From an uncultured Litoreibacter sp. (lineage in GTDB: Bacteria; Pseudomonadota; Alphaproteobacteria; Rhodobacterales; Rhodobacteraceae), in contig CANLUY010000002.1 in the NCBI GenBank assembly GCA_947494435.1, positions 682,001 through 746,000 of the forward strand: a stretch of 64,000 nt of DNA, written 5' to 3'. The position numbers and the translations under genes are program-made. The notes beneath the pieces were generated by a model. The model saw nothing but the letters and a program-made list of their open reading frames with translations, was not told the origin of the DNA and made no database searches. Positions within the stretch are counted from its first letter, which is position 1; every line of letters starts with the position of its first letter. This document shows positions 35,446 through 42,989 of this stretch, piece by piece.

Positions 35446-37001
35446 GGCAGCCTTATGTCGAACCGCTTGCGGATCTCGGCATCTAACATCGGATCAAACT
35501 CTGCCGCGGATGGCTGAGCCAGAATGGCCTCCTTCCGCGCAACAGCGTTCTCCAGCAAATCCGGTTTGTCCTTCTCCGCCCATTCCTTTGGCGACGTGCG
35601 GTCACCCAGTGTCGGATAGACGTAGTTCGACTCCATAAGGTTCAGCGTCTGGTCCGTGCCCAGATAATGCCCCGGCCCAAGGCCCGAGCCATCGGTGCCC
35701 AAACAGGTCGCGCGGATCTCTTCCAGACCAAGCGTGTCATCCGTCACCTCAATCCCCCGCACACATCGTTGCGCCTGACCGATCAGATCGTCGCCCAAGA
35801 TCAGCGACTCGTGACAGAACCCCAGCAGTGAGGCATGCATCCCCGCCGCCTCGTAGACCATGTTCAATCCAGACAGCCCGGCCATCACGTTTGAACACAT
35901 CTGCTCCCAACCGGCCTGCATGTCCGGCAGTTTCGAATCTGAGGCGCCCGCCGCAGCCCCGCCCGGAACACCGTAGAATTGATGCATCTGCGCACAGCCT
36001 GCCGTCAGCAAAGCCTGCTCGCCAGAGCCTACAGACATCGCGCCGGTACGCAGATCCAACCCAAAAGGCCACGTGCCAAAGATCGCAGGATGCCCCGGCT
36101 TCATCGCGTTGACATAGACGATCCCAGCCAGACATTCCGCAACGGCTTGTACGATAGCGCCCGCCACAGTCGGCGGCGCCGTGGCACCGGCCATGCCAGC
36201 GCTCAACAGCAAAACAGGGAAGCCTGAGCGGATACATTCCTCCATCACCGTGCACGCATCGGTGGCAAACTTCATCGGCGGGACAACGAAGCAATTGGAG
36301 TTCGACACGAATGGCCGGGCACGCCACGCGTCCTCGCCACCGGCGATCATATGCAACAGCTCAACGCAATCGGGAACAAATCCGGCTTCCGTAAACGAGG
36401 TGCCGATATGCTTCACGGTCCCACGGGTGGTCGCATAGACCGTATTCAAATCCATGGTTGCGTTATCGGTGATGTCGCGGGCCACCATCGGGCGCTGCAA
36501 GAAGTGGATATTGTCCAGCGTGTCCACGATCTTTGCCGCGTCAAACAGGTCCTGCACAGTGCTTTCGCGGTACTCACGGCCAAGCACATCAACCATATGC
36601 ACCGCCGCCCCAGCAGTGCCGTAATGCACTTTGCTGCCCGACAGCTCCATATCGTACGCCGGATCGCGGCCGTGCAATGTCACGTTTCGCGCAGCCTTGC
36701 TCAACATGTCCTCCACCAAGGCACGTGGAAATCTCAGCCGCCCGTCATCCCCCAAGATCGCCCCTGCGCCGACCATGATGTCAACGCCAGTCTGGGGCGC
36801 ATCGGCCAGCCCGATCTGTTCAAGCGCATCGAGCGCCGTTTGGTGAATTCGGGCGATATCAGCATCGCTGAGCGGCTTGTATTGCCCACCGCTCATACCG
36901 GGGCGGATGGGGCGTTTGTCTTCGCTCAAAGGTGCTGCGCGCAGCGCCATCCGGGCCGCACGGCCTCCGGAACGGCGTCCAGTTCTAATCTGTTCTGTCA
37001 T
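35442..37001 (-). CDS. trimethylamine methyltransferase (MttB)-family protein, non-pyrrolysine
   Basis: A 519-aa member of the MttB family, which transfers methyl groups from quaternary or tertiary amines to a corrinoid protein. The frame is open throughout with no in-frame amber codon, so it is a non-pyrrolysine member, of which glycine betaine methyltransferases (MtgB) are known examples. Conserved parts include K-V-H-Y-G-T-A-G-A-A-V-H-M, G-H-P-A-I-F-G-T-W-P-F and a glycine-rich barrel region. The N terminus is arginine-rich (G-R-R-S-G-G-R-A-A-R). No corrinoid protein is adjacent, but corrinoid methyl-transfer genes lie at the right edge of the window. Confidence 0.85.
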   Translation of the reverse strand: MTEQIRTGRRSGGRAARMALRAAPLSEDKRPIRPGMSGGQYKPLSDADIARIHQTALDALEQIGLADAPQTGVDIMVGAGAILGDDGRLRFPRALVEDMLSKAARNVTLHGRDPAYDMELSGSKVHYGTAGAAVHMVDVLGREYRESTVQDLFDAAKIVDTLDNIHFLQRPMVARDITDNATMDLNTVYATTRGTVKHIGTSFTEAGFVPDCVELLHMIAGGEDAWRARPFVSNSNCFVVPPMKFATDACTVMEECIRSGFPVLLLSAGMAGATAPPTVAGAIVQAVAECLAGIVYVNAMKPGHPAIFGTWPFGLDLRTGAMSVGSGEQALLTAGCAQMHQFYGVPGGAAAGASDSKLPDMQAGWEQMCSNVMAGLSGLNMVYEAAGMHASLLGFCHESLILGDDLIGQAQRCVRGIEVTDDTLGLEEIRATCLGTDGSGLGPGHYLGTDQTLNLMESNYVYPTLGDRTSPKEWAEKDKPDLLENAVARKEAILAQPSAAEFDPMLDAEIRKRFDIRLP

Positions 37002-37221
37002 GGGGTGTCTCTCAGGGAAAATAAAGGAATGCGACGGTTGAATTCACATCGCCTCGGGGCGCCCCCGCGCGGCACGTCCGCGTCTTGCACCAATGGTCAG
37101 CCGCACCAATGTGGTTTTGCACCGTCGTCTTTGCACTGATCTCTCCCTTGCAGCGATCATCACCGCTGAAAGAGGCCTAGATCTGTTCCGTTTGCGGCAT
37201 CGCGGTCTGTTTGCGGCATGC

Positions 37222-38319
37222 CTACCAACTGCCGGAACCGCCCCCGCCGGAAGAACTGCCCCCACCAAAACTGCTGGAAGAGCCACCACCGCTGCTAAAT
37301 CCCGAAGAGCTTGACGTCGTTTTGGTTATCCGCGCGGTCGCAACCTCTTTGCTGCTTTGATGCCCGCAATGGCTGCATGTTTTTACGACGCGCTTCAGTC
37401 CGCCCGACAATGTCGTGGCCGCGCGCAACGTGGTGCTTTGCGTCTCGCATGTGTGATAGCCGCATTCCGCACAGGCTTTGTGCCGACTGAACATTTTGGG
37501 ATATCCAATGATCGTCAGATGCTCGTCATGTTCGCAAAACCAGACACCGTAATTCTTTGACTTCACCTCTTCTTCGGCAATCTGTCCCGCATCAAGATAT
37601 TGATCTTCCTGCGCTTCGCCCAAGCGCAACATGATCCGATCGCATTCCGGACATTTACGCGGTCGACGGTGAATAAGCCATTTCAAGCCGCCAAACATCA
37701 GAAACGGTCCCATGACGGCGATCAAAGGAAAGCTCAACACCCCAACCATAACCAAGAAAATCCCAAGGCCAGTATGCTCTTCTAAGAAGCGGCCAAACTT
37801 CTCTTCAAAGCCCTGAGGTTCCGGCAGGACCGCATCAATACGTAACTGCGCGAGGCTTTCCCGCGTCCCTGCGATCACACCTTGTTCCATGCGTCCAGCT
37901 TTGAATTCCGGCACCATGTCCCGCTCGATAATCCGCGTGGCCAACCCGTCAAACCGCGCTCTGAAGCCGGACCCCAATGCGATCCGCATCTCACGATCTT
38001 TGACGGCCACAACCAGCATGATGCCGTCATTGCGCTCCGCATTACCAACGCCCCACGTGTTGAACAGCGTCTTTGCGAACCGCTCAATGCTCAACCCCGG
38101 TGTGTAATCATCGACACTGGTGATCGTGACTACCGTCATCTCGTGGTCGCACTCTGCGCGCGCGGCTTCGATCATCGCAGTCAGTGTGGCTTCGGTCTCC
38201 GGCGATAGGATATCAGCGAAGTCATTCACATAAACATTGCTGTAGGCTGGCAGGTCTTGCGCAGAGGCGGGCAGGGCCCAAACGGCAAGTGCAATCAGAA
38301 AGCTCCGCAGCAGTCTCAT
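37222..38319 (-). CDS. TPM-domain membrane protein with zinc-ribbon-like Cys pairs and Gly/Ser-rich tail
   Basis: A 365-aa protein: signal peptide or anchor (about 1-20, ending A-S-A-Q-D), a TPM domain (about 25-150, with V-N-D-F-A-D-I-L-S and N-D-G-I-M-L-V-V-A), a membrane segment (about 190-212), then a region with CxxC-type pairs (C-P-E-C, C-A-E-C-G-Y-H-T-C, C-S-H-C-G-H) and a tail of about 40 residues almost all Gly and Ser. TPM proteins are membrane-linked, of disputed function (photosystem repair in plants, respiratory or cell-envelope quality control in bacteria). Its start overlaps the stop of the PEP-mutase-like gene (ATGA). Confidence 0.8.
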   Translation of the reverse strand: MRLLRSFLIALAVWALPASAQDLPAYSNVYVNDFADILSPETEATLTAMIEAARAECDHEMTVVTITSVDDYTPGLSIERFAKTLFNTWGVGNAERNDGIMLVVAVKDREMRIALGSGFRARFDGLATRIIERDMVPEFKAGRMEQGVIAGTRESLAQLRIDAVLPEPQGFEEKFGRFLEEHTGLGIFLVMVGVLSFPLIAVMGPFLMFGGLKWLIHRRPRKCPECDRIMLRLGEAQEDQYLDAGQIAEEEVKSKNYGVWFCEHDEHLTIIGYPKMFSRHKACAECGYHTCETQSTTLRAATTLSGGLKRVVKTCSHCGHQSSKEVATARITKTTSSSSGFSSGGGSSSSFGGGSSSGGGGSGSW

Positions 38320-39122
38320 GACGGTTTTCCCAAAAGCGCATCTGCCACATCGCCGGGCAGGGCCTCGCTCAACGCTGTGAAATCACCCTGTCCAAACATG
38401 GCCCCCGCCGCGTCATGGATCGCCCGATGCGTCACTCGCGCCAACGCCGACCCAAGCGAGATCCGCGCAACCCCGGCTTCCGCAAATTGCGCGACGCTGT
38501 ATTTCGCATAAGGCCCCGCAGCCAACACATTCACAGGCTTGGACGTCACCGCGACAATCCGCTTCAAATCATCAAAGCTGCGCGGCATCGGCACATAAAG
38601 CCCGTCCGCCCCCGCCTCATCAAACGCTTGAATACGGCGGATCGCCTCTTCAATATCGTAACCGCGTGTCATCACGCCATCCGCACGCGCCACAAAGAAG
38701 AAATCATCTGGCAACCCACGAGCGGCGGCACTGGCTGCACGCACACGCTCAACCGCCAGATCAAAGTCGTAAAAGTCAGCCGAAGCCCCAATCGTGTCCT
38801 CAATACAAATGCCCGCAAGCCCGATCTCACCCGACAAGCGCACTGTCTCAGCGCAGGTATCAGGATCTGGCCCGAACCCGTCCTCAAAGTCACCCGATAC
38901 CGGCACATCCACCGCCGCGAGCAAATCCTGCGCATGCGCCAGACTGTCATCGCGCGAGACATTGCCGCCATCCGGCACCCCCACCGTAAACGCATAAGCG
39001 GCAGAAGAGGTCGCAATCGCCTGCGCGCCCAATCCCGCCAGCATCTTGGCGGATCCTGCATCCCACGCATTGGCCAGAATGAACGGGTTGCCCGGTTGAT
39101 GAAGCTCTCTGAATGTCGTCAT
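38316..39122 (-). CDS. isocitrate lyase / PEP mutase family protein
   Basis: A 268-aa TIM-barrel enzyme of the PEP mutase/isocitrate lyase superfamily. Metal and substrate motifs include N-A-W-D-A-G-S-A, S-G-D-F-E-D-G-F-G and C-I-E-D-T. The isocitrate lyase catalytic K-K-C-G-H sequence is absent, so it is more likely a C-C or P-C lyase or hydrolase such as oxaloacetate or 2,3-dimethylmalate lyase. It sits between the TPM and aminotransferase genes, with four-base overlaps on both sides. Confidence 0.8.
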   Translation of the reverse strand: MTTFRELHQPGNPFILANAWDAGSAKMLAGLGAQAIATSSAAYAFTVGVPDGGNVSRDDSLAHAQDLLAAVDVPVSGDFEDGFGPDPDTCAETVRLSGEIGLAGICIEDTIGASADFYDFDLAVERVRAASAAARGLPDDFFFVARADGVMTRGYDIEEAIRRIQAFDEAGADGLYVPMPRSFDDLKRIVAVTSKPVNVLAAGPYAKYSVAQFAEAGVARISLGSALARVTHRAIHDAAGAMFGQGDFTALSEALPGDVADALLGKPS

Positions 39123-40291
39123 CCCGTAACCTCACTTGCGAAGTCCAAAACCGTGCCCAAAGCCGCTTCAAACGCGGCATCATCGACGGTCATCGCGACC
39201 CGCACATGACCCGCCGCCGCTTGACCGAAACTTTCCCCCGGCATCACAGCGATATGATGCGCGTCCAGCAAGCGGTTGGCAAATGCTTCCCCGCTCAACC
39301 CCGTCGCCCGCATGTCCAGCATCAAATACATCGCCCCGCCAGAACGCACCATTTGCACCAGATTTTGCCGCTCCACCAAGCGCTTGGCGATCTCCCTGCG
39401 CCTGCGAAACGGCGCGCTGACCTTTTCCTCCAATGGCGCGCCTTCACCCAACGCAAACACCGCCGCATCTTGCACAAACCCCGGCACGCCGTAAGTCGTA
39501 TGCGTTGCAAGGTTGATCATATGGTCAATCACCGCCTCAGGTCCCACAACCCAACCCACACGGCTGCCCGTCATCGCATGGCTTTTCGACATGGAGCCCA
39601 CCACAAGCGTCCGCTCCGCCATCCCTTCAATCTGACGCGGAGAGAGATGTTCGCCCTCCCAGACCTGCGTGTCATAGACCTCGTCGGAGATGCACCACAG
39701 ATCGCGATCAATACAGGCCCGCGCAATCCCTTCAACTGTTCCACGATCGTAAACCACGCCCGTCGGATTGTTCGGCGAATTCACCAGTATAGACACAGCC
39801 CCCTCGGCCTGCGCGACAATCGCCTCATATGTCGGCTGAAACCCGTCCTCGGGCAAGGTCGCAACCGTCCGCGCCACAGCGCCCACACCACGCAACGTAC
39901 CGGGGTAGGTGGCATAATAGGGATCACAATACAGCGCCACATCGCCCTCATCACAGACCGCATGATGCGCCGCAAACAAACCCGCCTGACCACCGGGCGT
40001 GATCAATACATTCTCAGGCCCCGTCGCCACGCCAGTCCGCACCTTAACCCGCTCCGAAACAGCCTCCCGCAGCGCCGCAATACCCGGCACCATCGCATAG
40101 CCCGTATGCCCGCCCACAGCAGACGCATCCATCGCCGCCAGAATGCTGGGATCAGTGCGGACATCATGCTCCCCAATCGTCAGCTCGGTCACATCAACAC
40201 CCGCAGCGATCATCTTCCGCGCACGGTAAAACACGTCCCACCCATCCGATCCGCCGCCGGTCAAGTTTGAAATCCGCTGAGACACCTGCAT
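39119..40291 (-). CDS. class I/II PLP aminotransferase
   Basis: A 390-aa aspartate-aminotransferase-fold enzyme. The PLP lysine is in S-M-S-K-S-H-A-M-T-G-S-R-V-G-W, and N-S-P-N-N-P-T-G-V-V-Y and S-D-E-V-Y-D are intact. The start at 40291 follows GGAGAG; an upstream in-frame start at 40348 is unlikely. The amino donor and keto acid are not readable. It leads the aminotransferase / PEP-mutase-like / TPM gene run. A transaminase plus lyase pair could convert an amino acid to a keto acid and then cleave it. Confidence 0.83.
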   Translation of the reverse strand: MQVSQRISNLTGGGSDGWDVFYRARKMIAAGVDVTELTIGEHDVRTDPSILAAMDASAVGGHTGYAMVPGIAALREAVSERVKVRTGVATGPENVLITPGGQAGLFAAHHAVCDEGDVALYCDPYYATYPGTLRGVGAVARTVATLPEDGFQPTYEAIVAQAEGAVSILVNSPNNPTGVVYDRGTVEGIARACIDRDLWCISDEVYDTQVWEGEHLSPRQIEGMAERTLVVGSMSKSHAMTGSRVGWVVGPEAVIDHMINLATHTTYGVPGFVQDAAVFALGEGAPLEEKVSAPFRRRREIAKRLVERQNLVQMVRSGGAMYLMLDMRATGLSGEAFANRLLDAHHIAVMPGESFGQAAAGHVRVAMTVDDAAFEAALGTVLDFASEVTG

Positions 40292-40344
40292 GGCCCGACT
40301 CTCCTTTGCCTTTTGGCGGACTGAGCCAGCCGCGCAAGATGAAG

Positions 40345-40812
40345 TCAATCCGCAGCCGCATCCCCGCGCAGATAACGTGGCCCAACCCCGAACCGCCGCG
40401 CGCGATCCTTGGGATTATACAAAGCACAGCGCTTCAACGACAAACACCCGCAGCCAATGCAGCCATCCAACCGGTCCCGCAACGCCTGCAACCCTTCAAT
40501 CCGAGCATCAATATCGCGCCGAAACCCCGCGGCCATCCGGTTCCAGTCTCCCTGATCCGGCGTCCGCCCTTCCGGCAACCCTTCCAAATGCGCCCGGATC
40601 GCCGCCAGCGAAAACCCAAGCTCCTGCGAAATCATCACGAAAGACAACCGCCGGATATCGGCCCGCTCAAATCGCCGCTGCCCGCCCTCCGTGCGCCAGG
40701 ACGAGACCAACCCCTCGGACTCGTAGTGACGAATGGCCGACACAGCCAAGCCCGTCCGCTCAGACAATTGTCCAATCGACAGGCCCCGTTTCCTCAACAC
40801 ATTGGTTTTCAT
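40345..40812 (-). CDS. soxR: redox-sensing transcriptional activator SoxR
   Basis: A 155-aa MerR-family regulator with an N-terminal winged helix (L-S-I-G-Q-L-S-E-R-T-G-L-A-V-S-A-I-R-H-Y-E), a dimerisation helix and the [2Fe-2S] ligands C-I-G-C-G-C-L-S-L-K-R-C, the CxxCxCxxxxxC pattern that defines SoxR. It is oxidised by redox-cycling compounds and then activates promoters with long spacers. It is divergent from the VOC gene, whose promoter carries a SoxR box. Confidence 0.95.
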   Translation of the reverse strand: MKTNVLRKRGLSIGQLSERTGLAVSAIRHYESEGLVSSWRTEGGQRRFERADIRRLSFVMISQELGFSLAAIRAHLEGLPEGRTPDQGDWNRMAAGFRRDIDARIEGLQALRDRLDGCIGCGCLSLKRCALYNPKDRARRFGVGPRYLRGDAAAD

Positions 40813-40825
40813 GCAAACTTCTCAC

Positions 40826-40856
40826 TTGAGCTAAAGTGCACTTGAGGAATTACACT
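40826..40856 (+). promoter_or_regulatory. SoxR-dependent promoter of the VOC gene
   Basis: A -35 hexamer TTGAGC (40826-40831) and a -10 TACACT (40851-40856) are separated by 19 bases, the long spacer of MerR-family promoters. The spacer region holds an 18-base element at 40830-40847, GCTAAAGT-gc-ACTTGAGG; its right arm equals the E. coli soxS operator arm and its left arm matches six of eight bases. The downstream GAATTACACTC also resembles the soxS promoter. Confidence 0.75.
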
Positions 40857-40858
40857 CT

Positions 40859-40882
40859 TTCTCAAGCGATAACAATTGAGAA
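40859..40882 (+). promoter_or_regulatory. inverted repeat in the VOC gene leader
   Basis: TTCTCAA and TTGAGAA flank a 10-base loop just before the AAGGAGA ribosome binding site. It may form an mRNA hairpin that partly hides that site, or be a second protein site. Confidence 0.4.
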
Positions 40883-40893
40883 GGAGACGCCCA

Positions 40894-41271
40894 ATGCCCC
40901 GCTTAGAACACGTGAACCTCACCGTCACAGACTGCCACGCAACCGCGGCCATGCTCGAAAAGCTGTTCGGATGGCATATCAGATGGGGCGGCCCGGCTAT
41001 TAATGGCGGTCACAGCCTGCATGTCGGCACAGAGGATAACTACCTCGCCATCTACACGCCCGATACGTCGCTGACCAAAGCGCCCAGCAGCTACGGCCAC
41101 CCCGGCGGCCTCAACCACATCGGCGTCGTCGTCGACGATCTCGACGCCATCGAGGCGAAAGTCATAGCCCTCGGCATGACCCCCAAAAGCCATGCCGATT
41201 ACGAGCCCGGCAAACGCTTCTACTTCGATGACCCCGACGGGATCGAGTTCGAAGTCATCGCCTATGACTGA
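40894..41271 (+). CDS. VOC (glyoxalase/bleomycin-resistance fold) protein
   Basis: A 125-aa single-domain VOC protein. It begins L-E-H-V-N-L-T-V-T-D and has the second metal-ligand strand L-N-H-I-G-V-V-V-D-D-L and the closing F-Y-F-D-D-P-D-G-I-E-F-E-V. The start at 40894 has AAGGAGA upstream. The direct SoxR promoter makes detoxification or binding of a redox-active compound its likely task; antibiotic-binding or ring-cleaving roles are known for the fold. Confidence 0.85.
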   Translation: MPRLEHVNLTVTDCHATAAMLEKLFGWHIRWGGPAINGGHSLHVGTEDNYLAIYTPDTSLTKAPSSYGHPGGLNHIGVVVDDLDAIEAKVIALGMTPKSHADYEPGKRFYFDDPDGIEFEVIAYD

Positions 41272-41295
41272 ACATTCGCCCGACTAAACGTTTGC

Positions 41296-41327
41296 GTGAG
41301 GGGCAGGGCACATGCTAAGTCCCTCAC
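41296..41327 (+). promoter_or_regulatory. hairpin directly before the Cys leader peptide
   Basis: GTGAGGG (41296-41302) pairs with CCCTCAC (41321-41327), extendable by a G-T pair. CCTCAC could alternatively pair with GTGAGG at 41445-41450, which contains the cysS ribosome binding site, so a switch between two structures is possible. An alternative reading is a promoter, TTGCGT (41292-41297) and CTAAGT (41315-41320) 17 bases apart, which would make the leader mRNA leaderless. Confidence 0.45.
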
Positions 41328-41372
41328 ATGACCAAGACCTGCATCATTATGTGCTGCTGCATTACCATCTGA
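41328..41372 (+). CDS. 14-aa cysteine-rich leader peptide of cysS
   Basis: The ORF reads M-T-K-T-C-I-I-M-C-C-C-I-T-I and stops 82 bases before cysS. Four of 14 codons are TGC, three in a row, upstream of the gene for cysteinyl-tRNA synthetase. That is the logic of ribosome-mediated attenuation: low charged tRNA-Cys stalls the ribosome on the TGC run and changes the RNA structure downstream. There is no ribosome binding site before the ATG, so leaderless translation or no translation must be considered. An overlapping frame (41312-41410, 32 codons) has a good GAGGGG site and is the main alternative. Confidence 0.6.
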   Translation: MTKTCIIMCCCITI

Positions 41373-41382
41373 ATATTTTCAG

Positions 41383-41429
41383 GCGGGTCTTAACCATTTT
41401 CATCACATGACGAACTTGCTAAGCCCCGC
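41383..41429 (+). promoter_or_regulatory. stem-loop between the leader peptide and cysS
   Basis: GCGGGTCTTAAC (41383-41394) pairs with GCTAAGCCCCGC (41418-41429) at 10 of 12 positions, with a 23-base loop. There is no T run, so if it regulates cysS it would act on translation or through Rho. A smaller CCCG-ct-CGGG hairpin (41425-41434) competes with its 3' arm. Confidence 0.45.
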
Positions 41430-41454
41430 TCGGGAACCGTCCGCGTGAGGCCAC

Positions 41455-42834
41455 ATGACCATCAAACTCTACAACACCGCGATCCGAGCCAAACAGGATC
41501 TGACACCTATCGAAGACGGCAAGGTCTCGATGTATGTCTGTGGTCCCACGGTCTATGACCGCGCCCATATCGGCAACGCCCGCGCCGTCGTCGTCTTCGA
41601 CATGCTCTTCCGTCTGTTGCGCCATGAATATGGCGCAGACGCAGTGACTTACGTGCGGAACTTCACAGATGTGGACGACAAGATCAACGCCCGCGCGGCT
41701 GAAGAAAAACGCCCGATTTCCGAGATTACAGAAGAAACCACCCAGTGGTATCTCGACGATATGGCAGCGATCGGCGCGCTCGAACCAACAGAGATGCCGC
41801 GCGCCACGGCCTATGTGCCGCATATGGTCAAAATGATCGAAGGTCTGATCGAAAAAGGCCATGCCTACGCAGCTGAAGGTCACGTGCTCTTTAAGGTTCG
41901 CTCCTACGCTAATTACGGAAAATTAAGCGGTCGCAGCGTCGATGACATGATCGCCGGTGCCCGGGTCGAAGTTGCGCCCTACAAAGAAGACCCGATGGAC
42001 TTCGTTCTCTGGAAACCGTCAGACGCCGACACACCGGGCTGGGACAGCCCATGGGGCCGCGGTCGCCCTGGCTGGCACATCGAATGCTCCGCCATGGCCT
42101 ATGAGCTCTTGGGCGAACGCTTCGACATCCACGGCGGCGGCAACGACCTGACCTTCCCGCACCACGAAAACGAGTTCGCCCAGTCCAAATGCGCCGGCCA
42201 CGACTTCGCGAACATCTGGATGCATAACGAAATGCTGCAGGTCGAGGGCAAAAAGATGTCCAAGTCCTTGGGCAACTTCTTCACCGTGCGCGATCTATTG
42301 GACCAAGGCATCCCCGGAGAAGTCATCCGCTTCGTCATGCTCTCCACGCACTACCGCAAGCCGATGGATTGGACAGAGAAGAAGCGTGAGGAGGCCGAAA
42401 AGACGCTAAAGAAATGGGCCGACTTGCTAAAGGGCGCTGAACACAACTTGAGACCTCACCTTGATGTAGTCGACGCCTTGAGTGATGACTTAAATACACC
42501 TTTGGCGATCTCGCTACTTCATCAGCACGCCAATAACACTACAGACCCCGTTTCAGCAGGGCGTTTCTTGGCTACCATTGCTTTAATCGGGCTGAATTTG
42601 GAACACGTTTCTGCGGTTAGAATGGCTGTCGAACATTCTTTCGAAGTAAGTGAACTCGTCGACCAACTTGTAAAAGAACTGGCAACAGCGCGAACCGAAA
42701 AAGACTGGGCAAAAGCTGATGCGTTAAAAAGTGGTCTTGCTGAGGCTGGAGTTAAGATAATGATTGGCAAGGACACGATCGAACGAGAACTTGGATCTGA
42801 CTTCGACCCCTCCAAACTGGAGGCCCTCAAATGA
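41455..42834 (+). CDS. cysS: cysteinyl-tRNA synthetase
   Basis: A 459-aa class I tRNA synthetase that charges tRNA-Cys. It has the zinc cysteine in Y-V-C-G-P-T-V-Y-D, the HIGH-like [20 protein letters not shown] and K-M-S-K-S-L-G-N-F. The GAGG site lies four bases before the ATG. Upstream is a cysteine-rich leader ORF. From about 42420 to the end the DNA turns AT-rich: 26 of 60 bases are G or C at 42481-42540, against 39 of 60 at 42061-42120. Its stop overlaps a small downstream ORF (ATGA). Confidence 0.96.
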   Translation: MTIKLYNTAIRAKQDLTPIEDGKVSMYVCGPTVYDRAHIGNARAVVVFDMLFRLLRHEYGADAVTYVRNFTDVDDKINARAAEEKRPISEITEETTQWYLDDMAAIGALEPTEMPRATAYVPHMVKMIEGLIEKGHAYAAEGHVLFKVRSYANYGKLSGRSVDDMIAGARVEVAPYKEDPMDFVLWKPSDADTPGWDSPWGRGRPGWHIECSAMAYELLGERFDIHGGGNDLTFPHHENEFAQSKCAGHDFANIWMHNEMLQVEGKKMSKSLGNFFTVRDLLDQGIPGEVIRFVMLSTHYRKPMDWTEKKREEAEKTLKKWADLLKGAEHNLRPHLDVVDALSDDLNTPLAISLLHQHANNTTDPVSAGRFLATIALIGLNLEHVSAVRMAVEHSFEVSELVDQLVKELATARTEKDWAKADALKSGLAEAGVKIMIGKDTIERELGSDFDPSKLEALK

Positions 42835-42989
42835 TCCTCTCCAATTGTCATTCCTGCGAATGCGGAGACTTCAACGTCACATCTCCGCAGAAACCATTAA
42901 TTAACAAATCCACCTTCAAATTCTCGTACAAGTTGGGTTTTGAGCCATTAAAACTTACCCCATCTTGTACAAAACAGGCCCGGCCATGA
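42831..42989 (+). CDS. 52-aa small protein with CxxCxC motif
   Basis: The frame starts at an ATG overlapping the cysS stop (ATGA) and ends at a TGA overlapping the cimA start (ATGA). It therefore bridges the two genes exactly in a translationally coupled arrangement. The N terminus holds C-H-S-C-E-C (Cys 6, 9, 11), with one more Cys at 46; the rest is polar and basic. No family is recognised. A metal-binding or regulatory peptide is possible. The DNA is AT-rich, and an 8-bp inverted repeat (TGCGGAGA/TCTCCGCA, 42861-42889) lies inside. If it is not a gene, the double overlap is a coincidence. Confidence 0.5.
   Translation: MILSNCHSCECGDFNVTSPQKPLINKSTFKFSYKLGFEPLKLTPSCTKQARP

Noticed and set aside
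37044-37160. 38-aa arginine-rich minus-strand frame upstream of the MttB-like gene
   Set aside because: The A-R-R-G-R-A-A-R stretch recalls the MttB-like N terminus, but there is no binding site and no conserved pattern I know. It could be a relic; the evidence is too thin.
40866-40877. GCGATAACAATT, resembling half of the lac operator
   Set aside because: It lacks a symmetrical partner and lies in a leader with a clear SoxR promoter; the likeness is probably chance.
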